Shown piece by piece: positions 24,572-32,077 of a DNA stretch of 64,000 nucleotides. The notes under the pieces were generated by a model. It made no database searches. It worked only from the letters and a program-made list of their open reading frames with translations, and was not told where the DNA came from. The stretch is taken from contig NZ_JADMKU010000001.1 in assembly GCF_018219815.1 (NCBI RefSeq), forward strand, positions 1 to 64,000. Reading direction: 5' to 3'. The translations under genes and the position numbers were made by a program. Positions within the stretch are counted from its first letter, which is position 1, and each line of letters starts with the position of its first letter. The stretch comes from Thalassovita aquimarina (GTDB taxonomy: Bacteria; Pseudomonadota; Alphaproteobacteria; Rhodobacterales; Rhodobacteraceae).

Positions 24572-25378
24572 TCACTCGGTCTTGGCGTTGAAGGTGAACA
24601 GCGTTTCGCCGTTCAGCGTGTAACCATTGATCAGCGCCTTCGCCTTGTCGCTGACCAGCCAGGCTTCCAGCTTCTCAGCCAGGTCGTGCTTCACATGCGG
24701 GTGCTTTTCGGGATTCACCGGCATGTAGGCGTATTGGTTGAACAGGATCGGATCGCCTTCGAAGACCAGCTTCAGATCGCCCTTGTTGGCGAATTTCAAC
24801 CAGCTGGCGCGGTCCGACATGATATAGGCGTTCATTCCCGACGCGGTGTTCAGCGCCGCGCCCATGCCCTGACCCACGGCGCGGTACCAGTCGCCCTCGG
24901 GCGCTATGCCCGCCGCCGTCCACAGCCGCTTTTCCATCTTGTGGGTGCCGCTGTCATCGCCGCGGCTGACGAAGGGCGCCTTGGCCGCCTCGATCGCCTG
25001 CAGCGCGCCGGTGGCTTTCTCGGCCGCGCCCGCCTTTGCCGGGTCGTCCGAGGGGCCGACGAAGATGAAATCGTTATACATGATCTCGCGGCGATGGGTG
25101 CCGTTGCCTGCGGTCAGCCACTTTTCTTCGGCCGGGCGCGAATGGACCAGGACCGCGTCGACATCGCCCGCCGCGCCCAGTTTCAGCGCCTGTCCGGTGC
25201 CGACGATCAGCAGCTGCACGTTGATGCCTGTATCAGCCTTGATCTCGGGCAGCAGCACGTCGGCCAGCCCGGAATTGGCGAAGGACGTCGTCACCGACAT
25301 CTTCATGTCCTCGGCATGGGCCGCGACGGCGAAAAGTGCGGTCGCAGCCCCCATTACGATGGATTTCAATAGGTTCAT
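24572..25378 (-). CDS. tupA: tungstate ABC transporter, substrate-binding protein
   Basis: A 268-aa periplasmic binding protein. A signal peptide covers residues 1-22 (ending AVAAHA). The mature start carries MSVTTSFANSGLADVLLPEI, the TupA anion-binding opening, followed by GTGQALKLGAAGDVDAVLVH and FVSRGDDSGTHKME, which are diagnostic of the tungstate family rather than ModA. It overlaps tupC by four bases in the operon tupB-tupC-tupA. A dedicated tungstate importer beside two formate dehydrogenases suggests that at least one uses tungsten. Confidence 0.9.
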   Translation of the reverse strand: MNLLKSIVMGAATALFAVAAHAEDMKMSVTTSFANSGLADVLLPEIKADTGINVQLLIVGTGQALKLGAAGDVDAVLVHSRPAEEKWLTAGNGTHRREIMYNDFIFVGPSDDPAKAGAAEKATGALQAIEAAKAPFVSRGDDSGTHKMEKRLWTAAGIAPEGDWYRAVGQGMGAALNTASGMNAYIMSDRASWLKFANKGDLKLVFEGDPILFNQYAYMPVNPEKHPHVKHDLAEKLEAWLVSDKAKALINGYTLNGETLFTFNAKTE

Positions 25379-26079
25379 AGTAGGATATCCCCCCTCAAAT
25401 AGGCCGTTGCGGCTTTGGATTTCGGCGCGTCGAAAAATGTGTCGCCGATGCCCTGTTCCTCCAGCTTGCCCTGGTGCAGGAACAGCACTTCTCCGGCCAG
25501 GCGGCGCGCCTGGCCGATGTCATGTGTCGACATCATGATCCTTGTGCCGCTGTCGCGGATCTGGGTCAGGATGTCTTCGATTTCGCAGGTCGAACGCCCG
25601 TCCAGATTGGCGCAGGGTTCGTCCAGGAACATGATGCCGGGATCGCGGATCAGCGCCCGCGCCATCGCCATTTTCTGTTTCTCGCCGCCGGAAATGTCTT
25701 CGACCGCGCCGCCCAGATCGACGCGCAGCCCGACCCGGGTGGCCTGTACCTCGGCCCGCGCCCGCGCCTCGGCCCGCGCCACCCCGTCAAGGCGAAGCGG
25801 AAAGGCGATACAGTCGAGCACCGTCCGGCGCATCAAGACCGGGGACTGGAACACGAAGGCCTGGTTGCGCCCCGCGGCCAGCCCAGCATCGCCCCAGCGG
25901 ACATCGCCGCGGCGCCGCTCCAGCCCATGCAGCGCCCGCAGGAGTGTCGTCTTGCCAGCGCCGTTCGGCCCCATCACCACCGCGATCCCGTCGCCGGTCA
26001 GGTCGAAACTGACCGGTCCCATCAGGGTGCGGCCGCCGCGCCGCACGCTCAGCCCTTCCGCCGAAAGCCAGCTTACCAT
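25375..26079 (-). CDS. tupC: tungstate ABC transporter, ATP-binding protein
   Basis: A 234-aa ABC ATPase with Walker A MGPNGAGKTTLLRAL near residue 36, signature ISGGEKQKMAMARA, Walker B GIMFLDEP and the switch His in STHDIGQARRL. The frame is open further upstream across the permease gene, but the ATG at 26079, which overlaps the permease stop, gives the standard length. It powers tungstate import together with TupA and TupB. Confidence 0.9.
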   Translation of the reverse strand: MVSWLSAEGLSVRRGGRTLMGPVSFDLTGDGIAVVMGPNGAGKTTLLRALHGLERRRGDVRWGDAGLAAGRNQAFVFQSPVLMRRTVLDCIAFPLRLDGVARAEARARAEVQATRVGLRVDLGGAVEDISGGEKQKMAMARALIRDPGIMFLDEPCANLDGRSTCEIEDILTQIRDSGTRIMMSTHDIGQARRLAGEVLFLHQGKLEEQGIGDTFFDAPKSKAATAYLRGDILL

Positions 26080-26777
26080 CGCGACCCCCTTTCGGTACGG
26101 TTCAGCGTGTGCAGCACCAGGTTCACCGAAATTGCCAGCGTGATTAGGATCAGCCCAAGCGCCAGCGCCATCTCGAAATCGCCCTTGCCGGTTTCCAGCG
26201 AAATCGCCGTGGTCAGGACCCGGGTGGCATGGTCGATGTTGCCGCCCACGATCATGATCGCGCCGACCTCGCCGATGCCGCGCCCGAAGCCCGCCAACGA
26301 CGCGGTCAGCATCGGCCGTTGCCCGTCGACGATCAGCGTGATCAGCCGCTGCCGCCGAGTCGCGCCAAGCGAAATCAGCAGGTCGTGGTAATCGGCCCAG
26401 AGTTCGCGGATCGCCTGATGCGCGATTGAGGCGATGATCGGGGTGATGATGATGACCTGCGCGATGACCATCGCGGTGGGGGTGAAGAGCAGCCCCAGCA
26501 CCCCGAGCGGCCCCGAACGCGACAGCAGCACGTAGACGAACAGCCCCACCACCACCGGCGGCAGCCCCATCAGCCCGTTCAACAAGGCAATCACCGTTCG
26601 CCGCGCCGGAAAGCGGTTGATCGCCAGCCACGCCCCCAAGGGCAACCCGATCAGCGAAGCGATCAGTGTCGCCATCAGGCTGACCCGCAGCGACAGCAGG
26701 GTGATTTCGGCCAGATCCGGGTCCAGCGTCAGGATCAGCCGGGCCGCCTGCGCGATACCGCCGAAAAAGTCGCTCAT
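26073..26777 (-). CDS. tupB: tungstate ABC transporter, permease
   Basis: A 234-aa inner-membrane permease with about five helices. SLRVSLMATLIASLIGLPLG near residue 28 and LGATRRQRLITLIVDGQRPM in the cytoplasmic coupling loop are typical of the TupB/ModB fold, as is GRGIGEVGAIMIVGGNIDHA near residue 165. It is the first gene of the tup operon, and its upstream region holds two palindromic operator sites matching those before the membrane formate dehydrogenase operon. Confidence 0.9.
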   Translation of the reverse strand: MSDFFGGIAQAARLILTLDPDLAEITLLSLRVSLMATLIASLIGLPLGAWLAINRFPARRTVIALLNGLMGLPPVVVGLFVYVLLSRSGPLGVLGLLFTPTAMVIAQVIIITPIIASIAHQAIRELWADYHDLLISLGATRRQRLITLIVDGQRPMLTASLAGFGRGIGEVGAIMIVGGNIDHATRVLTTAISLETGKGDFEMALALGLILITLAISVNLVLHTLNRTERGSRW

Positions 26778-26847
26778 TCCCAGTCTATCCCTGCCCAGAT
26801 ATTGAGTGTTCCCGCATGGGGTAGCATCGTAAAATTTGGCTCGAAAT

Positions 26848-26860
26848 GGACAAATTGACG
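26848..26860 (-). promoter_or_regulatory. palindromic operator, site 3 (half-conserved)
   Basis: Reads CGTCAATTTGTCC on the minus strand, two mismatches from the consensus, both in one half. Its centre is about 77 bases upstream of the tupB start. Confidence 0.5.
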
Positions 26861-26878
26861 GTCGGGGCGGTTTTCCGC

Positions 26879-26891
26879 GGACAAATTGTCC
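26879..26891 (-). promoter_or_regulatory. palindromic operator, site 4 (perfect)
   Basis: A perfect 13-base palindrome, GGACAATTTGTCC on the minus strand (GGACAAATTGTCC on the plus). Its centre is about 108 bases upstream of the tupB start and ten bases past the DUF2478 stop. It defines the consensus for the four sites. Confidence 0.65.
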
Positions 26892-26900
26892 AAAGCGCGT

Positions 26901-27413
26901 TCAGGCCCGCAGCGCGGCACGTTGTGCCAGCACCCAATCGGTCAGCACCTGCTTGTCGGCGGGCAACTGTTCCCCCATGTCGCCGGCGAATTCCATGAAC
27001 TGTTCGACATTGCCGCGATTGACAGCGGTCAGGACCGGGATGCCGGCCAGCAAAGCTTCGCCCACGACGGGGCGGAAGCCGCGCCCGTCCAGTTCCTGCT
27101 TGCCGAACTTGTTGAGGATCAGGACCTCGGGATCTTGCAGCAGGCTGGCAGCGACCAGCCCGACTGCGTGTTCCAGCCCCTCGGGGTCCAGCCGGCACCC
27201 TTTCGACAGCGCGCCCAGATCCTGGCTGATGCGGATCACCACTTCGCCGGTCAGGATATGCAGATCCATCTGGCATTTGTAGGCGGGATCGGTTTCGACA
27301 TTGCTTTGCACCGCGCCGGCCACCTTCACCCCGGCCGCGCGCAGCGTTGCGGCGACCTCGCGCAGGCAGCGATCCGCCTCGCCCCGTCCTTCAGCAACTA
27401 CAAAGCCCAGCAT
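26901..27413 (-). CDS. DUF2478 protein
   Basis: A 170-aa protein starting MLGFVVAEGRGEADRCLREV, with CQMDLHILTGEVVIRISQDL, SKGCRLDPEGLEHAVG and EVLILNKFGKQELDGRGFRP. This is the DUF2478 family, usually found with molybdenum transport or cofactor genes and thought to be related to nucleotide-binding proteins. No intact Walker A is visible. It lies upstream of the tup operon on the same strand and divergent to fdhD. The role is unknown. Confidence 0.8.
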   Translation of the reverse strand: MLGFVVAEGRGEADRCLREVAATLRAAGVKVAGAVQSNVETDPAYKCQMDLHILTGEVVIRISQDLGALSKGCRLDPEGLEHAVGLVAASLLQDPEVLILNKFGKQELDGRGFRPVVGEALLAGIPVLTAVNRGNVEQFMEFAGDMGEQLPADKQVLTDWVLAQRAALRA

Positions 27414-27500
27414 GCTCCGACCCTCTTGCTATTTTCGCGCCGGACATAAATGGTGCATCTCAAACCCAAAAAGCAAGCCATCATCTACGGGGACTTCGCG

Positions 27501-28367
27501 ATGCTTCCAGATCTGCCCATCCTGCCGACCCCACATGACCCGCGCCTGACGCGGCGCATATCGGGCATCGATCACACCGGGGCGGAAACCGAAATTTCGG
27601 TGGTCGAGGAACGTCCCCTGACCATCTACCTGAACTCTCAGGAAGTGGTCACCGCGATGACAATCGGCGATCATCCGGAATACCTCGCTCTTGGATTTTT
27701 GCGTAATCAGGGGATGTTACGCGACGATGATGAAGTAACCGGAGTCGATTACGAGGATGATATCGAAACCGTCGTGGTGCGTACCCGGGCGCAGACCACC
27801 TTCGAGGAAAAGGTCAAGAAGAAGACCCGCACCAGCGGCTGCGCCGTGGGTACGGTTTTCGGCGACATGATGGAGGGGCTGGAGGGACTGACCCTGCCGC
27901 AGGCGGAGGTGCGGACAAGCTGGCTCTATGCGCTGGCGAAGGAGATCAATACCGTTCCCTCGCTCTATCTCGAAGCGGGCGCGATCCACGGCACGGTGCT
28001 GTGTCAGGGTGACAAGCCGCTAGTTTATATGGAGGATGTCGGGCGCCACAACGCGGTCGACAAGATCGCCGGTTTCATGTTCCGCCACGACGTTCCGGCG
28101 GATGACAAGATCCTCTACACGACCGGGCGGCTGACCTCGGAAATGGTGATCAAGACCGCCTTGATGGGGATCCCGGTTCTGGCCTCGCGCTCGGGCTTCA
28201 CCGCCTGGGGCGTGGAAATCGCGCGGCAGGTCGGGCTGACCCTGATCGGCCGGATGCGCGGGCAAAGATTTGTCTGTCTCGCGGGCGAGGAACGGCTGAT
28301 CCGCGACGCAGACCCGGCCACGATGGTGGAGGAAGAGAAGAAACATCGTAGGAAGAGCGCGGGATGA
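27501..28367 (+). CDS. fdhD: formate dehydrogenase accessory sulfurtransferase FdhD
   Basis: A 288-aa protein needed to activate formate dehydrogenases by passing sulfur to the bis-MGD cofactor. It has the family motifs LNSQEVVTAMTIGDHPEYLA, RTSGCAVGTVFG (the Cys near residue 113 is in the sulfur-carrying loop), EDVGRHNAVDKI and GRLTSEMV. I chose the ATG at 27501 because GGGGA lies about seven bases upstream; an ATG at 27450 would add 17 residues with a poorer site. Both FDHs of this window are likely clients. Also called FdsC in soluble systems. Confidence 0.9.
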   Translation: MLPDLPILPTPHDPRLTRRISGIDHTGAETEISVVEERPLTIYLNSQEVVTAMTIGDHPEYLALGFLRNQGMLRDDDEVTGVDYEDDIETVVVRTRAQTTFEEKVKKKTRTSGCAVGTVFGDMMEGLEGLTLPQAEVRTSWLYALAKEINTVPSLYLEAGAIHGTVLCQGDKPLVYMEDVGRHNAVDKIAGFMFRHDVPADDKILYTTGRLTSEMVIKTALMGIPVLASRSGFTAWGVEIARQVGLTLIGRMRGQRFVCLAGEERLIRDADPATMVEEEKKHRRKSAG

Positions 28368-28415
28368 GAGAGGACCGTGGCGGGCGGACGGTCGGCAGGG
28401 GGGCTTCAGTAAGCC

Positions 28416-28874
28416 ATGATGGATGATTTCGGCGCATGGGTGGTTGCGGGTTTTCTAATTTGGATCGTCGTTGGTTTCGGCGGTCTCTTCCTTCTGTGGA
28501 AGACCTGGAACAGCCTTGGCCAGTATTTTACCGAGATGGAGCGTACGTCATGGGAGACGCGATCTGCGCTTGGGTGGCCGACGGAAAACCCGACACCGCC
28601 GATGGCGGGCGTTTGCCGCGACCTTGCGCGTACGAGGCTACTGTACCGCTTGGCGATCTGGGGGGAACCTCCGCACCTTGATCACACCGAAACTGCGCGA
28701 CGGGCGTTACGCAAATGTCGGGTTCTGTTTTGGGGCAGTCTGTTGTTTCCGTGTTTGCTGCTAGCCGCCGCTTTGATGTTCATTTCGTTTGCCTTTCTGT
28801 GGCCCGTTGTCATTGGGATAACCGTGCTATTACTTTTCGTGAGGCCAACCAAATGGCCGGAGGTACTATTATGA
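28416..28874 (+). CDS. unrecognised membrane protein between fdhD and mobA
   Basis: A 152-aa protein with one helix near the N-terminus (AGFLIWIVVGFGGLFLLW) and two near the C-terminus (FWGSLLFPCLLLAAALMFIS, then FLWPVVIGITVLLLFV). A charged cytoplasmic middle contains several Arg residues. I do not recognise it. Its base composition is lower in G+C and its codon use is less biased than its neighbours, so it may be a later insertion. It overlaps the mobA start by four bases, which favours a real coupled gene. Confidence 0.6.
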   Translation: MMDDFGAWVVAGFLIWIVVGFGGLFLLWKTWNSLGQYFTEMERTSWETRSALGWPTENPTPPMAGVCRDLARTRLLYRLAIWGEPPHLDHTETARRALRKCRVLFWGSLLFPCLLLAAALMFISFAFLWPVVIGITVLLLFVRPTKWPEVLL

Positions 28875-29479
28875 CCAAACCTCTCGGCATCATCCTCGCC
28901 GGTGGCCGCGCCATACGCATGGGCGGCGGCGACAAGGGGCTGAAGCGGGTCGGCGGCGTGCCGCTGTTGGACCGCGTGATCGAACGGCTGACGCCGCAGG
29001 TTTCGCAACTGGCGCTTAACGCCAATGGCGATCCGTCACGCTTCGACGCCTATGGCCTGCCGGTGCTGCCCGACAGTATGCCCGATCATCCGGGGCCGCT
29101 GGCCGGGGTGCTGGCGGGGATGGACTGGGCAGCCGAACAGGGGTTCGACGCCATCGTTACCGCCGCCGCTGACACGCCGTTTTTCCCTGCCGATCTGGTC
29201 GTGCAGCTGCAAGCGGCGGCAGGGCCGTCCGGGCTGGCGCTGGCGGCCTCGCGGCAGCCCGACGGCAGGGTCATGCGGCAACCGACCTTCGGGCTTTGGC
29301 CCGTGGCCCTGCGCGACGACCTGCGCGCGGCCTTGCAGGGCGGCCTGCGCAAGATCGTGATCTGGACCGATGGGCATCAGGCGGGACAGGCGGCGTTCGA
29401 TGTGGAGGGCTTCGATCCTTTCTTCAACGTGAATACCCCTGAAGATATTGATGAGGCTGAAAAGCTGTTGAGGATTTGA
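28871..29479 (+). CDS. mobA: molybdenum cofactor guanylyltransferase MobA
   Basis: A 202-aa enzyme that attaches GMP to molybdopterin to make the guanine dinucleotide cofactor used by both formate dehydrogenases. The N-terminal GIILAGGRAIRMGGGDKGLK is the nucleotide-binding signature, and PDHPGPLAGVLAGMDWA, TAAADTPFFPADL and NVNTPEDIDEAE are conserved later. A GGAGG seven bases before the ATG at 28871 supports the start. It overlaps the upstream membrane gene and the downstream mobB. Confidence 0.93.
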   Translation: MTKPLGIILAGGRAIRMGGGDKGLKRVGGVPLLDRVIERLTPQVSQLALNANGDPSRFDAYGLPVLPDSMPDHPGPLAGVLAGMDWAAEQGFDAIVTAAADTPFFPADLVVQLQAAAGPSGLALAASRQPDGRVMRQPTFGLWPVALRDDLRAALQGGLRKIVIWTDGHQAGQAAFDVEGFDPFFNVNTPEDIDEAEKLLRI

Positions 29480-29973
29480 TGAAACTATACGGTGTAACTG
29501 GCTGGAAAAACGCAGGAAAAACAGGTTTAATGGAAAGGCTTGTGGCGGAGTTCTGCACCCGTGGACTCAGCGTTTCCACCATCAAGCACGCCCATCACAG
29601 CACCGACGTCGACCAACCGGGCCGCGACAGTTTCCGCCATCGCGAAGCGGGCGCGTCCGAGGTGATGCTGGCCTCGCCCAACCGCTGGGCGTTGATGCAC
29701 GAACTGCGCGGACAACCGGAACCGCCGCTTGCCGATCTGCTGGCGAAGATGTCGCCGGTCGACCTGATCCTGATCGAGGGCTACAAGCGCGAGGCCCATC
29801 CGAAGATCGAAGCCTACCGCCATGAAAACGGCAAACCGCCCTTGGCGGCGGAAAACGCCACCGTCCGGGCACTGGCCAGCAACACCGCGCATGCCGATCT
29901 GGACCTGCCGGTGATCGATCTCGACGATACCGCTGCCATTGCCGATTTCATCGCGAAGGATCTGGGATTGTGA
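29479..29973 (+). CDS. mobB: molybdopterin-guanine dinucleotide biosynthesis adaptor MobB
   Basis: A 164-aa GTP-binding protein with the P-loop GWKNAGKTGLMERLVAEF at residues 7-24, then TIKHAHHSTDVDQPGRDSFR and LILIEGYKREAHPKIE, all MobB hallmarks. It assists MobA. The ATG at 29479 overlaps the mobA stop, and moeA follows with a GTGA overlap, so mobA-mobB-moeA are translationally coupled. Confidence 0.93.
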   Translation: MKLYGVTGWKNAGKTGLMERLVAEFCTRGLSVSTIKHAHHSTDVDQPGRDSFRHREAGASEVMLASPNRWALMHELRGQPEPPLADLLAKMSPVDLILIEGYKREAHPKIEAYRHENGKPPLAAENATVRALASNTAHADLDLPVIDLDDTAAIADFIAKDLGL

Positions 29974-31682
29974 CGGTCGGGCAAGTCATCGTCCTGGGCC
30001 GCTCCGAGTCCCTGCCGGAAGGCGGGGCGAAGATTTGCTGCGCCATCGCCACTGTGGACGGGGTGCGGAATTTTCAGGTCGCCAACCTGACCGACGCTAT
30101 GGAGAAACTGGCCGACAAGATCGCGCCGGACCCGGTGTTGATCGGGGTCGAGGCGGGCGCGCACGAAGAGCTGCCCGAAGGGGCCTTGGCCGGGCTGCGC
30201 GACGCCATGATCGCTGAGGTCTCAGCAGATGCGTTGACCCCCGACGCCGCGGCCCTTTGCGCCGCCGATCCGGCGATGACCGTACAGCAAGCAAAGGTTC
30301 GGTTGCTGGCAGAGGCGCTTTTCAACCTGCAGCGGGCCGAAGGCCCGGAAGCGGCGCTGCAAGCGGCCCGGCCCGGCGCGGGGCAGCCGATGGCGCTGCG
30401 CGCCGCGCTGTCCGCCCGCACCGTGCCGCCGCGCCTGAAGGACGACTGTTTCGCCATGCCGCAGGGCGTCGACTGGGTGCCGGTGGACGAGGCGCTGGAC
30501 CGGTTGCGTGCCGCGCTGCATCCTGTCAAACCGGCGCGCCTTGTGCCGCTTGACCAAGCCTCAGGCCTGATCCTGTCGTCTGACGCCATCGCCCGGCGTT
30601 CCAACCCACCGCGTCAGAATTCCGCCGTTGATGGTTATGGCTTTGCCCATGCCGCGACCGGGGCAGGGCCGCAGCGCCTGCCGCTCATCGAGGGCCGCGC
30701 GGCGGCGGGGCAGCCCTTTGACGGCGCCGTGCCCGCTGGTGCCGCGATCCGCATCCTGACCGGGGCGATCCTGCCCCAGGGTGTCGATACCGTGGTGCTG
30801 GAGGAAGACACCGCGCTCGATGGCGCGGCGGTCGTCTTCGACGGCCCCGTCAAACCCTTCGCAAACACCCGCAAGGCGGGGGAGGACGTGGCCGAGGGTG
30901 AAACGGCGCTATCCGCCGGTCACAGGCTGCGCGCACCCGATCTGGCGTTGCTGTCGGCGCTCGGGGTGGCCGAAGTTCGGGCGTTCGACCGGCTGAGGGT
31001 GGGCGTGTTGTCCACCGGCGACGAAATCGTGGCCTCGCCCGCAGATCCTGCCCAGCTGCACCAGATCTGGGATGCCAATCGACCGATGTTGTTGGACCTG
31101 GCGCGCAGCTGGGGCTACGCGCCGGTGGACCTGGGCCATGTCCGCGACGATCCGGCCGAGATCGAGGCACGGCTGACCGGGGCCGCCGCCAAGGTCGACG
31201 TAATCCTGACCTCCGGTGGTGCTTCGGCGGGGGACGAAGATCACGTCTCAGCGCTGCTCCGCCGCAAGGGCACCTTGTCGAGCTGGCGCATCGCGCTGAA
31301 ACCGGGGCGGCCGCTGGCGCTGGCCTTGTGGGACGGCGTGCCGGTCTTCGGCCTGCCCGGCAACCCGGTGGCAGCGCTGGTCTGTGCGCTGGTTTTTGCA
31401 CGCCCCGCCTTTTCGCTGCTGGCCGGGGGGGGCTGGCTAGAAAGGCCCGGCTTCGACGTTGCCGCCGCCTTCAGCAAATCCAAGAAACCGGGGCGGCGTG
31501 AATTTCTGCGCGCCCGCCTGACCCCCGAGGGGCACGCAGAGGTGTTCCGGTCGGAAGGGTCGGGGCGGATCAGCGGGTTGTCCTGGGCCGAAGGTTTGGT
31601 CGAATTGCCCGACGAAGCGGTCGAAATCCGCCCCGGCGATCCAGTGCGGTTCCTGCCTTATCCGATGCTTGGCCTGACTTGA
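29970..31682 (+). CDS. moeA: molybdopterin molybdenumtransferase MoeA with an extra N-terminal domain
   Basis: A 570-aa protein. Residues about 155-565 are a complete MoeA, which inserts molybdate or tungstate into molybdopterin: NPPRQNSAVDGYGFA, then GVLSTGDEIV near residue 345, LTSGGASAGDEDH near 413 and FGLPGNPVAALV near 462. The first 150 residues (VIVLGRSESLPEGGAKICCA, then a helical part) are not part of a standard 400-residue MoeA and I do not recognise them. Translation starts at GTG 29970 overlapping mobB. The extension may tie MoeA to other cofactor proteins. Confidence 0.9.
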   Translation: MTVGQVIVLGRSESLPEGGAKICCAIATVDGVRNFQVANLTDAMEKLADKIAPDPVLIGVEAGAHEELPEGALAGLRDAMIAEVSADALTPDAAALCAADPAMTVQQAKVRLLAEALFNLQRAEGPEAALQAARPGAGQPMALRAALSARTVPPRLKDDCFAMPQGVDWVPVDEALDRLRAALHPVKPARLVPLDQASGLILSSDAIARRSNPPRQNSAVDGYGFAHAATGAGPQRLPLIEGRAAAGQPFDGAVPAGAAIRILTGAILPQGVDTVVLEEDTALDGAAVVFDGPVKPFANTRKAGEDVAEGETALSAGHRLRAPDLALLSALGVAEVRAFDRLRVGVLSTGDEIVASPADPAQLHQIWDANRPMLLDLARSWGYAPVDLGHVRDDPAEIEARLTGAAAKVDVILTSGGASAGDEDHVSALLRRKGTLSSWRIALKPGRPLALALWDGVPVFGLPGNPVAALVCALVFARPAFSLLAGGGWLERPGFDVAAAFSKSKKPGRREFLRARLTPEGHAEVFRSEGSGRISGLSWAEGLVELPDEAVEIRPGDPVRFLPYPMLGLT

Positions 31683-31910
31683 TCAGCTGCGCCGGATCAG
31701 GTATTCGGTCGCGTCGCCCACATCCTGCATGCCAATGAATTCGTGGCCGGATTCATTACAGAAATGCGGCACATCGATCACTGCCGCCGGGTCTGTGGAC
31801 AGCAGTCGCAGAACCTCGCCCGGTCCCATCTGGCGCAGCCTCTTGCGCGCCTTGAGAACGGGCAGCGGGCACAAAAGCCCGGAGGCGTCGATTTCGTCAT
31901 CCCAAGTCAT
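31683..31910 (-). CDS. TusA/SirA-like sulfur carrier protein
   Basis: A 75-aa protein with the TusA core: DASGLLCPLPVLKARKRLRQ, where the Cys of CPLP carries sulfur, then ASTDP-like LSTDPAAVIDVPHFC. In formate dehydrogenase systems a sulfur relay through such proteins can feed FdhD; that is a context inference. It is convergent with moeA (adjacent stops) and divergent to the soluble FDH operon. The start at 31910 gives the standard length; upstream in-frame starts exist but would add an unconserved tail. Confidence 0.85.
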   Translation of the reverse strand: MTWDDEIDASGLLCPLPVLKARKRLRQMGPGEVLRLLSTDPAAVIDVPHFCNESGHEFIGMQDVGDATEYLIRRS

Positions 31911-32077
31911 GCCGATAGAGATAGGACCGCTTGAAACCGCTGTCCATCGCAATTCCGCGAACATGAGACGGCTCATTGTGATAGGATTTGCCTATCGAAC
32001 GACGGAAATCTGGAATTGACCGACGCGATATGGCGCGGCACGTCAGGGCAGTTGCCACAGCAAGGAAAGACCCCGTC
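31911..32077. promoter_or_regulatory. divergent tusA-like / fds control region
   Basis: This 167-base region separates the TusA-like gene from the soluble FDH genes. It contains GATAGG at 31920-31925 and again at 31980-31985, exactly 60 bases apart. The second copy is part of a perfect inverted repeat, GATAGG ATTTG CCTATC (31980-31996). AAGGAAAG at 32061-32068 is the ribosome binding site for the gene at 32078. Confidence 0.6.
31980..31996 (+). promoter_or_regulatory. inverted repeat operator candidate before the soluble FDH operon
   Basis: GATAGG-N5-CCTATC, a perfect 6-base inverted repeat with five central bases, about 90 bases before the fds start. One half-site recurs 60 bases upstream at 31920. 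The regulator is unknown; a LysR-type protein is one possibility because such proteins control fds genes in other bacteria. Confidence 0.5.

Larger units (their letters stand above)
26778..26900 (-). promoter_or_regulatory. tup promoter region with paired palindromes
   Basis: A 123-base gap between the DUF2478 stop and the tupB start. It contains palindromes at 26848-26860 and 26879-26891, 31 bases apart (three helical turns), and an AT-rich segment at 26828-26847. It probably holds the promoter of tupBCA. No other structure is evident. Confidence 0.7.

Noticed and set aside
31988-32077. Longer N-terminus for the fused FdsG-FdsB protein
   Set aside because: It would start at a TTG inside the GATAGG/CCTATC repeat and adds an unconserved basic leader; the ATG at 32078 has a ribosome binding site.
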